DNA of 64,000 nt from Blastococcus tunisiensis (GCF_900112815.1 NZ_FOND01000009.1:62001-126000); one strand, 5' to 3'; shown: positions 25,305 through 34,241, counted from the first letter of the stretch. A program made the numbers and translations. Notes: generated by a model not told the origin, from the letters alone.

Positions 25305-27148
25305 TGGATGTGCGCTCCTTCGCGGACGGTGGGCAGGGTCTCCCGCCACCGGCTGGTGATGGGCAGGCGCCGGTCCCGGCCGAACGCCTTGAGGCTGATC
25401 TTGGTACCAGGTGCCGACTGGCGGCGCTTGAACTCCGCGGCGTCCACCAGGCGGAGGACGCGGGCGACGACGTCCGGGTCGTGCCCGCGCTCGAGCAGCT
25501 CGGCCATCCCGAGGTCGCGGTCGACGTAGTCGGCGACGACGGCGTCGAGCTCCTCGTAGGAGGGGAGCGAGTCGCTGTCCTGCTGGCCCGGGGCGAGCTC
25601 GGCCGACGGCGGCTTGTCGATGGAGCGCTGGGGGATGGGCTCCACCTCCCCGCGCGAGCGCGCGTGCTCGTTGCGCCAGCGGGCGAGATCCCACACCAGG
25701 GTCTTCAGCACGTCCTTGATCGGCGCGAAACCGCCGGCGGAGTCGCCGTAGAGGGTGGAGTACCCGACGGCGACCTCGCTCTTGTTGCCGGTGGTGAGCA
25801 GCAGGTGCCCGTGCTGGTTGGACAGCGCCATCAGCAGCGTGCCGCGCACCCGTGCCTGGAGGTTCTCCGCCGCGAGGCCGGTCAGCTCGGTCGCCCCGTG
25901 GAAGGCGTCGACCATCGGGGCGATCGGCACCACCGACCAGTGCAGGCCGATCCGCGTCGCGAGGTCCTCGGCGTCGGCGAGGGAGTGGTCGCTGGACCAC
26001 TTCGACGGCAGCCCCACCCCGTGCACCCGGTCGGCACCGAGCGCGTCGGCGGCCAGCGCCGCGACCACCGCGGAGTCGATGCCGCCCGAGAGGCCCAGCA
26101 CCACCGAGGGGAAGCCGTTCTTGTCGATGAAGTCGCGCAGGCCGAGGACCAGCGCCCGCCACACCTCCTCGCAGTCGGCCAGCGGCTCCGCGACCGTGCC
26201 GGGGCGCGGGGGGAAGGCAGGCACCGGCTGGTCGGAGACCGTGTGCCGGGTGACCGTCATCGGGCCGAGCCGGCCGTCGCGGCGATCGCTCACCGCAGCG
26301 GGGTCGACGGCGAGGTCCACGGTGAGCAGGTGCTCGACGAACTGCGGCGCCCGGGCCAGCAGCGTCCCGTCCGCGGCGACCACCATGGAGTCGCCGTCGA
26401 AGACCAGTTCGTCCTGCCCGCCGACCTGGTTGCAGTAGACGATCGGGGCCCCCGCCTCGGCCGCCCGCCGGCGCACCATCGGCAGCCGCAGATCGTCCTT
26501 GGCGCGCTCGTAGGGCGAGGCGTTCGGGGAGACGACGAGATCGACGCCGGCGCGGCCCGCGACCCCGCACGGACCGCCCTCGACCCACAGGTCCTCGCAG
26601 ATGGTCAGCGCGACGTCCACGCCGTGCAGCCGGACGACCGGCAGCTCGGTGCCCGGGACGAAGTGCCGCGCCTCGTCGAAGACGCCGTAGTTCGGCAGGT
26701 GCCGCTTGTAGTAGTGGGCCACCACCCGCCCGCCGTGCAGCAGGGCGGCGGCGTTGCGGGGCGTGCCGGTGCGGGGGTTGGCGTCGCCCGGCAGCTCGGC
26801 GTCGTCCTCCCGCTCCCCGCCCTGCGCCGCGGCCGCCGGGCCCGGGGCGCCGTCCGCGCTGTGCGCCAGGTAGCCGACGACGACGGCGACCTCCGCCAGG
26901 CCCTGCTCGGCCAGCGTGCCGGCGAGCTCGGCGACCGCGCGCTCGCTGGCCTGGCCGAACGACTCGCGGAGCACCAGGTCCTCGGCCGGGTACCCGGTCA
27001 GCGTCATCTCCGGGAAGACCACGAGGTGCACGCCGTCCGCGGCGGCCCTCGCCGTCCAGGTGGTCACCAGGTCGGCGTTGCCCGCCAGATCCCCGACCCG
27101 GGTGTCGATCTGGGCCAGGGCCACGCGCAGCTGCAGCTGATCGCTCAC
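25301..27148 (-). CDS. nadE: Glutamine-dependent NAD+ synthetase
   Basis: A 615-residue two-domain enzyme. The N-terminal glutaminase (nitrilase fold) has its triad in [10 protein letters not shown] (Glu), [14 protein letters not shown] (Lys) and [12 protein letters not shown] (Cys). The C-terminal synthetase has the ATP-pyrophosphatase P-loop [15 protein letters not shown] and [14 protein letters not shown]. An Ala/Gly/Glu-rich insert of about 30 residues lies in the glutaminase domain. GTG 27148 was chosen as the start of the first strand; CAGACT lies 7 bases upstream. Coupled to panB, linking CoA and NAD synthesis in one transcript. Confidence 0.96.
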   Translation of the reverse strand: MSDQLQLRVALAQIDTRVGDLAGNADLVTTWTARAAADGVHLVVFPEMTLTGYPAEDLVLRESFGQASERAVAELAGTLAEQGLAEVAVVVGYLAHSADGAPGPAAAAQGGEREDDAELPGDANPRTGTPRNAAALLHGGRVVAHYYKRHLPNYGVFDEARHFVPGTELPVVRLHGVDVALTICEDLWVEGGPCGVAGRAGVDLVVSPNASPYERAKDDLRLPMVRRRAAEAGAPIVYCNQVGGQDELVFDGDSMVVAADGTLLARAPQFVEHLLTVDLAVDPAAVSDRRDGRLGPMTVTRHTVSDQPVPAFPPRPGTVAEPLADCEEVWRALVLGLRDFIDKNGFPSVVLGLSGGIDSAVVAALAADALGADRVHGVGLPSKWSSDHSLADAEDLATRIGLHWSVVPIAPMVDAFHGATELTGLAAENLQARVRGTLLMALSNQHGHLLLTTGNKSEVAVGYSTLYGDSAGGFAPIKDVLKTLVWDLARWRNEHARSRGEVEPIPQRSIDKPPSAELAPGQQDSDSLPSYEELDAVVADYVDRDLGMAELLERGHDPDVVARVLRLVDAAEFKRRQSAPGTKISLKAFGRDRRLPITSRWRETLPTVREGAHIQ

Positions 27149-27266
27149 GGCGACCAGTCTGGTCGTCCGGTGGAGCACTCGCCCAGGCGGGGCGGGGATG
27201 CCCGTTCCCGGCCGACCGGCGGCGAGCGGGCTGCCGGCCGCGCGTCGACCCCGGGGCCCTCGCGCG

Positions 27267-28286
27267 CTAGCGACTGCGCGGCGTGTTCCGGTGAGGGGCG
27301 AGGGCTCCGCGCGGCACGATCGCGATGGGCCCTGCGGCGCCGGCCAGCAGGGTCCGGCTGATCGAGGGGAGAGCTGCCCCGAGGGCCCTCCCGCGCATCC
27401 GAGACCCCACGACGACCAGTGCGGCACCGGGGGAGCCCAGGATCAGCGCCGACGCCGGGTCGCATGGCACCACCTCGGTCTGCACGGGGACGTCCGGGTA
27501 GAGCGCTCGCCAGGGGGCGACCACGGCCTCCGTGAGCGCGCGGGCGCACGCCTCGCTCGTCGGGGCGGGCGCGCACATCCCTTCCAGGTCCGCAGGGTGG
27601 TCCGCGGTCCACGCGTGGACCGCGGTGACGCCGACGTGGCGCCGGCGGGCGGCCCGGAATGCGAAGGCGACGGCGGCCTCGGACCTGTCGGTGCCGTCGA
27701 CGCCGACGACGACCGGAGGCGGTCGACCGTCGTGGTGGTCGGCCGGTGCGCCGTCGTGGATCACCGCCACCGGGCAGTGCGCCGAGGCGGTGAGTCGCGA
27801 CGGGACCGAGCCCTGCACCAGGCGGCGGATCCCGGTCCACGACGGGCCGGGCGCGCCCAGCACCAGCAACCGGGCGTGCGTGCTCTCCCGGCGCAGCACG
27901 TGGCTCGCGGGCCCCGGGAGCAGGCAGGCGGACACCTCGAGAGCGGGGGACGTGCGACGGGCCCGCGCCGCGGCGGCGTCGAGGATCTCGGCGGCCGCCT
28001 GGTGCAGGTGGGCCGCCGGATCGCCCGGGACGACGCCGAAGAGGTCCGGCGTGACCGGGTACCGGACGACGTGGACGAGGCGCAGCATGCTGCCCATGGC
28101 CGCGGCCTCGGCGGCGGCCCACTCGACGGCGGCCGGGGCGCCGTCGTTCCCCACCCCCACGAGCACGGGGCAGGACAGGGTCTGCAGTCCGGACATCGAC
28201 GGGTGGATCGAGCGGGCGAAGGCGGCGTCGGAGAGCAGGTCCGCCTCGAGCTGGGAGGCGGTGCGGCGTTCGGCATCACTGAGCAC
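27267..28286 (-). CDS. Tandem universal stress protein
   Basis: A 339-residue protein with two UspA domains. The first (VLVGVGNDGAPAAVEWAAAEA ... VLGAPGPSWTGIRRLVQGSV) keeps most of the ATP-binding GxxG...GS pattern; in the second (VVVGVDGTDRSEAAVAFAFR ... VVGSRMRGRALGAALPSIS) the final Gly-Ser is lost, so only one domain may bind ATP. GTG 28286 is preferred because GGGGAGG lies 6 bases upstream; GTG 28292 overlaps that site. Divergent from a MarR regulator across about 96 bases, which may control it. Confidence 0.88.
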   Translation of the reverse strand: MLSDAERRTASQLEADLLSDAAFARSIHPSMSGLQTLSCPVLVGVGNDGAPAAVEWAAAEAAAMGSMLRLVHVVRYPVTPDLFGVVPGDPAAHLHQAAAEILDAAAARARRTSPALEVSACLLPGPASHVLRRESTHARLLVLGAPGPSWTGIRRLVQGSVPSRLTASAHCPVAVIHDGAPADHHDGRPPPVVVGVDGTDRSEAAVAFAFRAARRRHVGVTAVHAWTADHPADLEGMCAPAPTSEACARALTEAVVAPWRALYPDVPVQTEVVPCDPASALILGSPGAALVVVGSRMRGRALGAALPSISRTLLAGAAGPIAIVPRGALAPHRNTPRSR

Positions 28287-28324
28287 GAGCACCCTCCCCA
28301 GCGCGGCACCGTCGAATGCATGCG

Positions 28325-28339
28325 TATCGTAACCCGATA
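28325..28339. promoter_or_regulatory. Candidate MarR operator
   Basis: A perfect 5-base inverted repeat, TATCG-N5-CGATA, lies in the most AT-rich part of the divergent region between the universal stress gene and the MarR gene. Autoregulation and control of the stress gene is inferred. Confidence 0.4.
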
Positions 28340-28382
28340 TTTCGACGTCATCAGGGTCCTCCGTCCGTGGTCTGATGGCGTT

Positions 28383-28814
28383 GTGGCACTCGACGACCCC
28401 TCGGCCGGCGTGCCGCTCGGCAAGCAGGACTTCGAGGCGCTGGCCCGCTTCCGGTTCGGCATCCGCCGCTACCTGCGCTTCAGCGAGGAGACCGTCCGTC
28501 GGCACGGGCTGACCCCGCAGCAGTACCAGCTGCTGCTGGCCCTCAAGGGTTTCCCGGAGAGGGACTGGGCGACGGTGGGGGAGCTGGCCGACCGTCTGCA
28601 ACTGCGGCACCACAGCGTCGTCGAGCTGGTCGACCGGGCGCAGGGTCAGGGCCTCGTGCAGCGAGCGCCCGACCCCGCCGACGCCCGGGTCGTGCGCGTC
28701 CTCCTGACCACCCAGGGCGAGCAGATGCTCGGACGGCTCAGCGCGCTGCACCGCGACGAGCTGCGCCGGCTGGACACGGCACTGGTCCCGCCGACCTGGC
28801 GTGCGCCGGACTGA
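28383..28814 (+). CDS. MarR-family transcriptional regulator
   Basis: A 143-residue winged helix protein. Helix PQQYQLLLALKGFPERDW, the recognition region VGELADRLQLRHHSVVELVDR and the wing DPADARVVRVLLTTQGEQML are typical. GTG 28383 is chosen; ATG 28320 would extend the protein across the operator-like repeat with non-homologous residues. MarR proteins usually sense small aromatic or oxidative signals and repress a divergent gene, here the tandem universal stress gene. Confidence 0.87.
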   Translation: MALDDPSAGVPLGKQDFEALARFRFGIRRYLRFSEETVRRHGLTPQQYQLLLALKGFPERDWATVGELADRLQLRHHSVVELVDRAQGQGLVQRAPDPADARVVRVLLTTQGEQMLGRLSALHRDELRRLDTALVPPTWRAPD

Positions 28815-28846
28815 TCAGCGAGGGAACCCGTGCGGGGCTGTTTCGG

Positions 28847-28868
28847 CAACTCTTGTTGGTTCTAGACT
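28847..28868 (+). promoter_or_regulatory. Promoter and operator-like site of the SufR-like gene
   Basis: The 20-base stretch 28847-28866 contains CAAC-N4-GTTG and ends in TTGGTTCTAGA. The same pattern recurs at 29600-29619. TAGACT at 28863-28868 is a TANNNT -10 element exactly 6 bases before the ATG at 28875, implying a leaderless mRNA and a site overlapping the -10, consistent with autorepression. Confidence 0.55.
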
Positions 28869-28874
28869 CGAGGC

Positions 28875-29558
28875 ATGGAGGAGGACCGTCGCTCGGCGGG
28901 CGTCGCGGCGGTGGCCGCGCTCGCCGAACCGACCCGGCGGCGGCTCTACGACCACGTGGTCCGCCAGGCGTCTCCCGTCGGCCGGGACGCCGTGGCGGAG
29001 GCGCTGGACGTGCCGCGGGCGACGGCCGCGTTCCATCTCGACCGGCTGGTCAGCGAGGGTCTGCTGGACGTCTCCTTCGAACGGCGCTCGGGCCGCACCG
29101 GCCCCGGGGCCGGCCGACCCGCCAAGCTGTACCGGCGGTCGGAGTGCTCGGTGACGGTGTCCCTGCCCGGGCGCAGCTACGACCTGGCCGGTGACCTCCT
29201 GGCGGCCGCGCTCGTCGAGGCGGAGCGTTCGGGCGAACGTCCCGCCGCGGTCCTGCACCGCGAGGCGTTCACGCGTGGTCGGGAGCTCTCGGCGGGCGCC
29301 TCGGGCGGTGGCCGGGACGCCGTGCTCCGGATGCTCGAGCTCCACGGGTTCGAGCCCCGCGACGAACGTGGCGCGGTCGCGCTGGCCAACTGCCCTTTCC
29401 ACGCTCTGGCGCAGCAGCACACCGAACTCGTCTGCGGGATGAACCTGCGGCTCCTCGAGGGGGTCCTGGACGGCGCCGGCGACATCGGGCTGACCGCCGA
29501 GCTGCGGCCCGAGCCGGGCCGGTGCTGCGTGCGTCTGGAGCCGGCCGTCCGGGCGTGA
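28875..29558 (+). CDS. SufR-like winged-helix regulator with Cys cluster
   Basis: A 227-residue regulator. The N-terminal winged helix (AALAEPTRRRLYDHVVRQ, DAVAEALDVPRATAAFHLDR) resembles SufR/ArsR-type proteins. The C-terminal part has Cys173, Cys187, Cys217 and Cys218 (NCPFHALAQQH, LVCGMN, GRCCVRL), a spacing close to the Fe-S ligands of SufR, so an oxygen-, NO- or iron-sensitive cluster is likely. The start is ATG 28875, 6 bases after a -10 element. Upstream of the DoxX-folE-reductase operon, with a shared operator-like sequence. Confidence 0.85.
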   Translation: MEEDRRSAGVAAVAALAEPTRRRLYDHVVRQASPVGRDAVAEALDVPRATAAFHLDRLVSEGLLDVSFERRSGRTGPGAGRPAKLYRRSECSVTVSLPGRSYDLAGDLLAAALVEAERSGERPAAVLHREAFTRGRELSAGASGGGRDAVLRMLELHGFEPRDERGAVALANCPFHALAQQHTELVCGMNLRLLEGVLDGAGDIGLTAELRPEPGRCCVRLEPAVRA

Positions 29559-29568
29559 CGCCGCGGTG

Positions 29569-29619
29569 TTGACAGCAGGGTGACGCAGGTCTCTACTTCT
29601 AACCATCATTGGTTTTAGA
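29569..29619 (+). promoter_or_regulatory. Promoter with overlapping operator, doxX-folE operon
   Basis: A consensus -35 TTGACA (29569-29574), a 17-base spacer and TCTACT (29592-29597) form a strong housekeeping-type promoter. The expected start point falls inside 29600-29619, which contains AACCA-N4-TGGTT and matches the site before the SufR-like gene at 13 of 20 positions, including an identical TTGGTT. Binding there would block transcription. Confidence 0.6.
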
Positions 29620-29630
29620 AGGAGCCCATC

Positions 29631-30083
29631 ATGACGATCCACCTGAACCGTTCCCGGCCACCGTCCGGACGTGCACCCACCGCCGCGGACCCGGCTCACC
29701 AGGCGTTCGTCCTGCTGCGGACGGTCTTCACCGTGGCGCCGATCGCCTTCGGCCTGGACAAGTTCACCGGCCTGCTCGCCGACTGGCCGCTGTTCCTGGC
29801 GCCCTGGCTCGACGAGCTGGTCCCCGGCACCGCGCAGCAGGCGATGTACGCGGTCGGCGTCGTCGAGGTCCTGGCGGGCGTCGCCGTCGCCGTCGTCCCC
29901 CGGTTCGGTGGCTGGCTGGTGGCTGCCTGGCTCGGCGGGATCATCCTGAACCTGCTGACGATCCCGGGCTTCCACGACGTCGCGCTGCGGGACTTCGGCC
30001 TGCTGGTCGCGGCCGTCGCCCTCGCCCGCCTGGCGGTCCGCTACTCGCCCGGCGCTCGCACCGATACCGCCCCGCGCGCATGA
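29631..30083 (+). CDS. DoxX-like membrane protein
   Basis: A 150-residue protein with four predicted membrane helices (LLRTVFTVAPIAFGLDKFTG, VVEVLAGVAVAVV, LVAAWLGGIILNLLTI, LLVAAVALARLAV), matching DoxX/DUF417-type families that take part in redox or thiol-stress complexes. Ribosome site AAGGAG before ATG. Its stop overlaps folE in the ATGA arrangement, so it is the first gene of a three-gene operon. Confidence 0.83.
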   Translation: MTIHLNRSRPPSGRAPTAADPAHQAFVLLRTVFTVAPIAFGLDKFTGLLADWPLFLAPWLDELVPGTAQQAMYAVGVVEVLAGVAVAVVPRFGGWLVAAWLGGIILNLLTIPGFHDVALRDFGLLVAAVALARLAVRYSPGARTDTAPRA

Positions 30084-30700
30084 CCGCGGCGCAGTCGCTC
30101 ACGGCGCCGACCACCGGCCGGTTCCGCGTCCTCCGGGACCGCACCGCCGTGGACGTGCCGGCCGCGGAACGAGCGGTGGCCGACCTGCTGCGGGCGCTGG
30201 GCCGAGATCCGGAGGGTCCGCACCTGACCGGAACCCCGCGCCGCGTGGCGGCGGCCTTCACCGAACTGCTCAGCGCTCCGCACTTCGACCTGACGACCTT
30301 CCCGAACGACGAGGGCTACGACGAGCTGGTCCTCGCCACGGCGATCCCCGTCCAGTCGCTCTGCGAGCACCATCTCCTGCCCTTCTCCGGAGTGGCCCAC
30401 ATCGGCTACCTCCCCGGTGACCGCATCCTCGGGCTGTCCAAGCTCGTCCGGGTCCTGGACCTCTTCGCCCGCGACCTCCAGGTGCAGGAGCGGCTCACCC
30501 GGCAGGTCGCGGACTGGCTGCAGGAGAACCTCGCCCCCCGAGGTGTGGGGGTCGTGATCGAGGCGGAGCACCTCTGCATGTCCCTGCGCGGAGTTCGGGC
30601 CCGTGGCGCCCGGACGACGACGTCGGCACTGCACGGGCTGCTCCGGGACGACGGTCGCTCGCGGCAGGAGTTCTTCGCACTGACCGGGATCGGAGGGTGA
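30080..30700 (+). CDS. folE: GTP cyclohydrolase I
   Basis: A 206-residue type I enzyme converting GTP to dihydroneopterin triphosphate. The Zn ligands are visible in QSLCEHHLLPFSG (Cys, His) and AEHLCMSLRG (Cys), and the GTP-contacting HIGYLPGDRILGLSKLVR is intact. It is out of place here: no other folate genes are nearby and it sits in a redox-type operon under a SufR-like regulator, so it may be a second, stress-induced copy. ATG overlaps the DoxX stop. Confidence 0.95.
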   Translation: MTAAQSLTAPTTGRFRVLRDRTAVDVPAAERAVADLLRALGRDPEGPHLTGTPRRVAAAFTELLSAPHFDLTTFPNDEGYDELVLATAIPVQSLCEHHLLPFSGVAHIGYLPGDRILGLSKLVRVLDLFARDLQVQERLTRQVADWLQENLAPRGVGVVIEAEHLCMSLRGVRARGARTTTSALHGLLRDDGRSRQEFFALTGIGG

Positions 30701-30705
30701 CCGCG

Positions 30706-31935
30706 ATGTCCGGATCCGAACCGTTCGTGATCGTCGGCGGTGGGCTGGCCGGCGCGAAGGCCGCCGAGACCCTGCGCGCCGAGGGCTTCGACGGGCATGT
30801 GGTGCTCGTCGCCGCCGAGGCGGAGAACCCCTACGAGCGGCCACCGTTGTCGAAGGGCTACCTGCTCGGTGCCGAGGACAGGGACGAGGCGCGGGTGCAC
30901 GACAGCGGCTGGTACGAGGCGCACGACGTCGACCTGAGGACCGGCGTCCGGGCCACGCGGCTCGACGCCGCCGGGCACCGTCTGGAGCTCGAGGCGGGGC
31001 AGGGGCTGAGCTACGCGAAGCTGCTGCTGGCCACCGGGTCCTCCGCGCGCCGGCTCCCCGTGCCCGGCGCAGACCTCGAGGGGGTCGGCTACCTGCGCAC
31101 GCTCGCCGACGCCGACCGGCTCCTCGCCGACCTCTCCGGCGGCGGCCGGCAGGTCGTGGTCGTCGGCGCCGGCTGGATAGGCCTCGAGGTGGCCGCCGCC
31201 GCGCGCCATCACGGGAACGCGGTCACCGTCGTCGAGCCGCAGCCCACCCCGCTGCACGCGGTGCTGGGGCCGGAGATGGGCGCCGTGTTCGCCCGGCTGC
31301 ACCGCGACCGGGGCGTCGACCTGTTCACCGACACGACGGTGCGCGAGTTCCGGGGGACCGGCGGCCGCGTCACCAACGTGGTCACCGACCGCCATGCCGG
31401 GCTGCCCGCCGACGTGGTCGTCGTCGGCATCGGCGCCGTCCCGAACGTCGAGCTCGCCGCCGCTGCGGGACTGGAGGTGGACAACGGCGTCGTCACCGAC
31501 CACGCCCTGCGGACGTCCGCACCGGACGTCTTCTCGGCGGGTGACGTCGCCTCGGCCTTCCACCGCCGCTACGGCCGGTACGTCCGGGTGGAGCACTGGG
31601 CGAACGCGCTCCACCAGGGGCCGGCCGCTGCCCGGTCGATGCTCGGCCAGGCCGTGGACTACGACCGCGTGCCGTACTTCTTCACCGATCAGTACGACCT
31701 GGGCATGGAGTACTCGGGCGTGGGCGGTCCGGGCGACGAGGTGGTCTGCCGCGGGAACGTCGAGGGGCGGGAGTTCATCGCGTTCTGGCTGCAGGACGGC
31801 CGGATCACCGCGGGGATGAACGTGAACGTCTGGGACGTCACCGAGCCGATCCAGCAGCTCATCCGGGCGCGCCGGCACGTACCGGTCGCCGCCCTCACGG
31901 ATCCGGACACGCCCCTGGACCGGCTCGCGGCCTGA
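30706..31935 (+). CDS. FAD/NAD(P)-dependent ferredoxin reductase
   Basis: A 409-residue reductase of the BphA4/rubredoxin reductase group: FAD motif IVGGGLAGAKAAETLRAEGF, NAD(P) motif VVVGAGWIGLEVAAAARHHG, second FAD motif DVFSAGDVASAFH, and the C-terminal reductase domain. ENPYERPPLSKGYL is the family hallmark near the flavin. ATG 30706 has GGAGGG 8 bases upstream; GTG 30697 overlaps the folE stop. No ferredoxin gene is adjacent, so the electron acceptor is unknown. Confidence 0.92.
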   Translation: MSGSEPFVIVGGGLAGAKAAETLRAEGFDGHVVLVAAEAENPYERPPLSKGYLLGAEDRDEARVHDSGWYEAHDVDLRTGVRATRLDAAGHRLELEAGQGLSYAKLLLATGSSARRLPVPGADLEGVGYLRTLADADRLLADLSGGGRQVVVVGAGWIGLEVAAAARHHGNAVTVVEPQPTPLHAVLGPEMGAVFARLHRDRGVDLFTDTTVREFRGTGGRVTNVVTDRHAGLPADVVVVGIGAVPNVELAAAAGLEVDNGVVTDHALRTSAPDVFSAGDVASAFHRRYGRYVRVEHWANALHQGPAAARSMLGQAVDYDRVPYFFTDQYDLGMEYSGVGGPGDEVVCRGNVEGREFIAFWLQDGRITAGMNVNVWDVTEPIQQLIRARRHVPVAALTDPDTPLDRLAA

Positions 31936-32038
31936 CAGCCGGGCGGCCCCACGCCCACGCCGCACGGGACACGCCGCCCATGGGAAGTGGTGTGCTCCTC
32001 GCCCGGAAGGGGCAGGCTTGGGGCTCCCAGAAGGCGCT

Positions 32039-32054
32039 GTCACATCCCGGAAAC
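32039..32054 (+). promoter_or_regulatory. Half GlnR box before glnA2
   Basis: GTCAC-N6-GAAAC (32039-32043 and 32050-32054) matches the two-site GlnR half box exactly. It lies only 24 bases before the glnA2 ATG, so it would overlap the start of transcription. The neighbouring 11-base steps do not match. Confidence 0.4.
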
Positions 32055-32077
32055 GAGCGGACGCGATCATGCCGAGC

Positions 32078-33418
32078 ATGGACCGACAGCAGGAGTTCGT
32101 CCTGCGGACCCTGGAAGAGCGCGACATCCGGTTCGTCCGGCTGTGGTTCACCGACGTCTCCGGCTACCTCAAGGCCGTCGCGGTGGCACCGGCCGAGATC
32201 GAGGCGGCGTTCGCCGAAGGCATCGGCTTCGACGGCTCGGCGATCGAGGGCTTCGCCCGGGTCTACGAGTCCGACATGCTCGCCAAGCCCGACCCGGGCA
32301 CGTTCCAGGTGATGCCCGCCCCCAAGGGCAGTCCCAGCGACACCGCGCGGATGTTCTGCGACATCACCCTGCCCGACGGCTCGCCCGCCTGGGCCGACCC
32401 CCGGCACGTGCTGCGGCGGACGCTGGCCAAGGCCGCCGACATGGGCTTCACCTTCTACACCCATCCCGAGGTCGAGTTCTTCCTGCTGAAGAACCTGCCC
32501 GCGGACGGCTCGCCCCCGGAGCCGGCCGACACCGGCGGCTACTTCGACCTGTCCACGCACAACGTGGCGCACGACTTCCGGCGCGAGGCGGTGTTCGCGC
32601 TGGAGGCGATGGGCATCTCGGTGGAGTTCAGCCACCACGAGGTCGCCCCGGGCCAGCAGGAGATCGACCTGCGCTACGCCGACGCGCTGTCGATGGCCGA
32701 CAACATCATGACGCTGCGGCACGTGGTCCGGGAGGTGGCGCTCACCCAGGGCGTGCACGCGACGTTCATGCCCAAGCCGTTCACCGAGCTGGCCGGCTCG
32801 GCGATGCACACCCACCTGTCGCTGTTCGAGGGCGACCGCAACGCCTTCCACGACGCCGCGGACCCCATGCGGCTGTCGACGACCGGCAAGCAGTTCATCG
32901 CCGGGCTGCTCACCCACGCCCGCGAGTACACCGCCGTGACCAACCAGACGGTGAACTCCTACCGGCGGCTGCTGGCCGGCACCGAGGCGCCGACCGCGGC
33001 GACCTGGGGGCGGGCCAACCGGTCGGCGCTGGTCCGGCTGCCCTCCTACAAGCCCAGCAAGGCGCAGTCGGCCCGCGTCGAGGTGCGGTCGCCGGACTCC
33101 GCATGCAACCCGTACCTGACCTTCGCCGTCCTGCTCGCCGCGGGCCTGCGGGGGATCGAGAAGGGCTACGACCTGCCGCCGGAGGCCGAGGACGACGTGT
33201 GGTCGCTCACCGACACCGAGCGGCGCGCGGCCGGGTACGAGGACCTGCCGGTGTCCCTCGGGGAGGCGCTCACCGCGATGCAGGGCAGCGAGCTGGTCGC
33301 CGAGACGCTCGGGGAGCACGTCTTCGAGCACTTCCTGCGGAACAAGTGGGAGGAGTTCAACTCCTACCGCCAGAACGTCACGCCGTTCGAGCTGCGCCGC
33401 TACCTGCCGGGCCTGTAG
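32078..33418 (+). CDS. glnA2: Glutamine synthetase, GlnA2 type
   Basis: A 446-residue class I synthetase. It begins MDRQQEFVLRTLEERDIRFV and has the same length as mycobacterial GlnA2, which supports ATG 32078 over ATG 32069. Metal and substrate motifs are seen: GFDGSAIEGF, PEVEFFL, GSAMHTHLS, NSYRRLL and the C-terminal KGYDLPPEAED carrying the adenylylation Tyr. It forms a set with the amidotransferase and glnE that follow; GlnE would adenylylate that Tyr. Whether it makes free glutamine or another gamma-glutamyl product is not evident. Confidence 0.95.
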   Translation: MDRQQEFVLRTLEERDIRFVRLWFTDVSGYLKAVAVAPAEIEAAFAEGIGFDGSAIEGFARVYESDMLAKPDPGTFQVMPAPKGSPSDTARMFCDITLPDGSPAWADPRHVLRRTLAKAADMGFTFYTHPEVEFFLLKNLPADGSPPEPADTGGYFDLSTHNVAHDFRREAVFALEAMGISVEFSHHEVAPGQQEIDLRYADALSMADNIMTLRHVVREVALTQGVHATFMPKPFTELAGSAMHTHLSLFEGDRNAFHDAADPMRLSTTGKQFIAGLLTHAREYTAVTNQTVNSYRRLLAGTEAPTAATWGRANRSALVRLPSYKPSKAQSARVEVRSPDSACNPYLTFAVLLAAGLRGIEKGYDLPPEAEDDVWSLTDTERRAAGYEDLPVSLGEALTAMQGSELVAETLGEHVFEHFLRNKWEEFNSYRQNVTPFELRRYLPGL

Positions 33419-33497
33419 CGGGACCGGCGTCGCCGGGGCGAGCCCGGCGCGGACCCCTGCGACGGGGCCGTCCCGGTCGCGTGCCGGCAGCGCTCAC

Positions 33498-33503
33498 TAC
33501 GCT
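33498..33503 (+). promoter_or_regulatory. TANNNT element, leaderless start
   Basis: TACGCT lies exactly 6 bases before the GTG start at 33510, the spacing seen at five other starts in this window. It implies a transcript beginning at or next to the start codon. Confidence 0.55.
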
Positions 33504-33509
33504 GCGGAC

Positions 33510-34241
33510 GTGACCCGCCTGCTCGTCGTCGTCCCCAGTGAGACCGATCCACCGGCCCGGCTCGGGAGCTGGCTGCGCACGGCCGGCCTCGACCTGGACG
33601 AGCGGCACCTCGGCGCCGGTGACGAGCTGCCCGCGGGCCTGGACGGGTACGACGGCCTGGTCCTCCTCGGGGGTCCGCAGTCGTCGACGGACGACGCCGC
33701 GACGAGCCCGGAACTGGTCGGCGTCCGCGCCCTGCTGGGCCAGGCGCTGGCGGCGGACCTGCCCACGCTCGCCATCTGCCTCGGCGCGCAGCTGCTCGCC
33801 CAGGTCGGCGGGGGCCGCACCCGGGTCGGGGTGGACGGCCCCGAGGTGGGCGCCACCCTGGTCGCCAAGCGCGACGCCGCGGACGCCGACCCGCTCTTCC
33901 GCCCGCTGCCGCTGTCGCCGGACGTCATCCAGTGGCACCACGACGAGATCTCCGAACTGCCCCCCGGCGCCACCCTGCTGGCCGGCAACCCGCACTACCC
34001 GCACCAGGCCTACCGGGTCGGGCGGCACGTCTACGGCCTGCAGTTCCACATCGAGACGACGCCGGAGATGGTCCGGGCCTGGGCCGCCTCCGACCCCGTC
34101 GGGATCGCCGCGAGCCCGCACGACCTGGAGACCGTCTGCCTGCGGGCCGAAGCGGTCCACCCGGACGTCGAGGAGGTCTGGGAGCCCTTCGCCGGCCGGT
34201 TCGCCGAGCTGGTCCGCGCCCGCGCCAGGCAGGCGGCATGA
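33510..34241 (+). CDS. Class I glutamine amidotransferase
   Basis: A 243-residue amidotransferase with Cys90 in LAICLGAQLLA and His180/Glu182 in GLQFHIETTPEM, so the catalytic triad is intact. GMP-synthase-like, acceptor domain absent. GTG 33510 has no ribosome site but a leaderless -10 element. Its stop overlaps glnE (ATGA), so it is cotranscribed with the adenylyltransferase and could affect the glutamine pool GlnE senses (inference). Confidence 0.9.
   Translation: MTRLLVVVPSETDPPARLGSWLRTAGLDLDERHLGAGDELPAGLDGYDGLVLLGGPQSSTDDAATSPELVGVRALLGQALAADLPTLAICLGAQLLAQVGGGRTRVGVDGPEVGATLVAKRDAADADPLFRPLPLSPDVIQWHHDEISELPPGATLLAGNPHYPHQAYRVGRHVYGLQFHIETTPEMVRAWAASDPVGIAASPHDLETVCLRAEAVHPDVEEVWEPFAGRFAELVRARARQAA

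Noticed and set aside
29341-29365. tRNA-like GGGTTCGAGCCCC stretch
   Set aside because: It codes HGFEPRDE inside the SufR-like gene and no acceptor, D or anticodon stems can be drawn around it.
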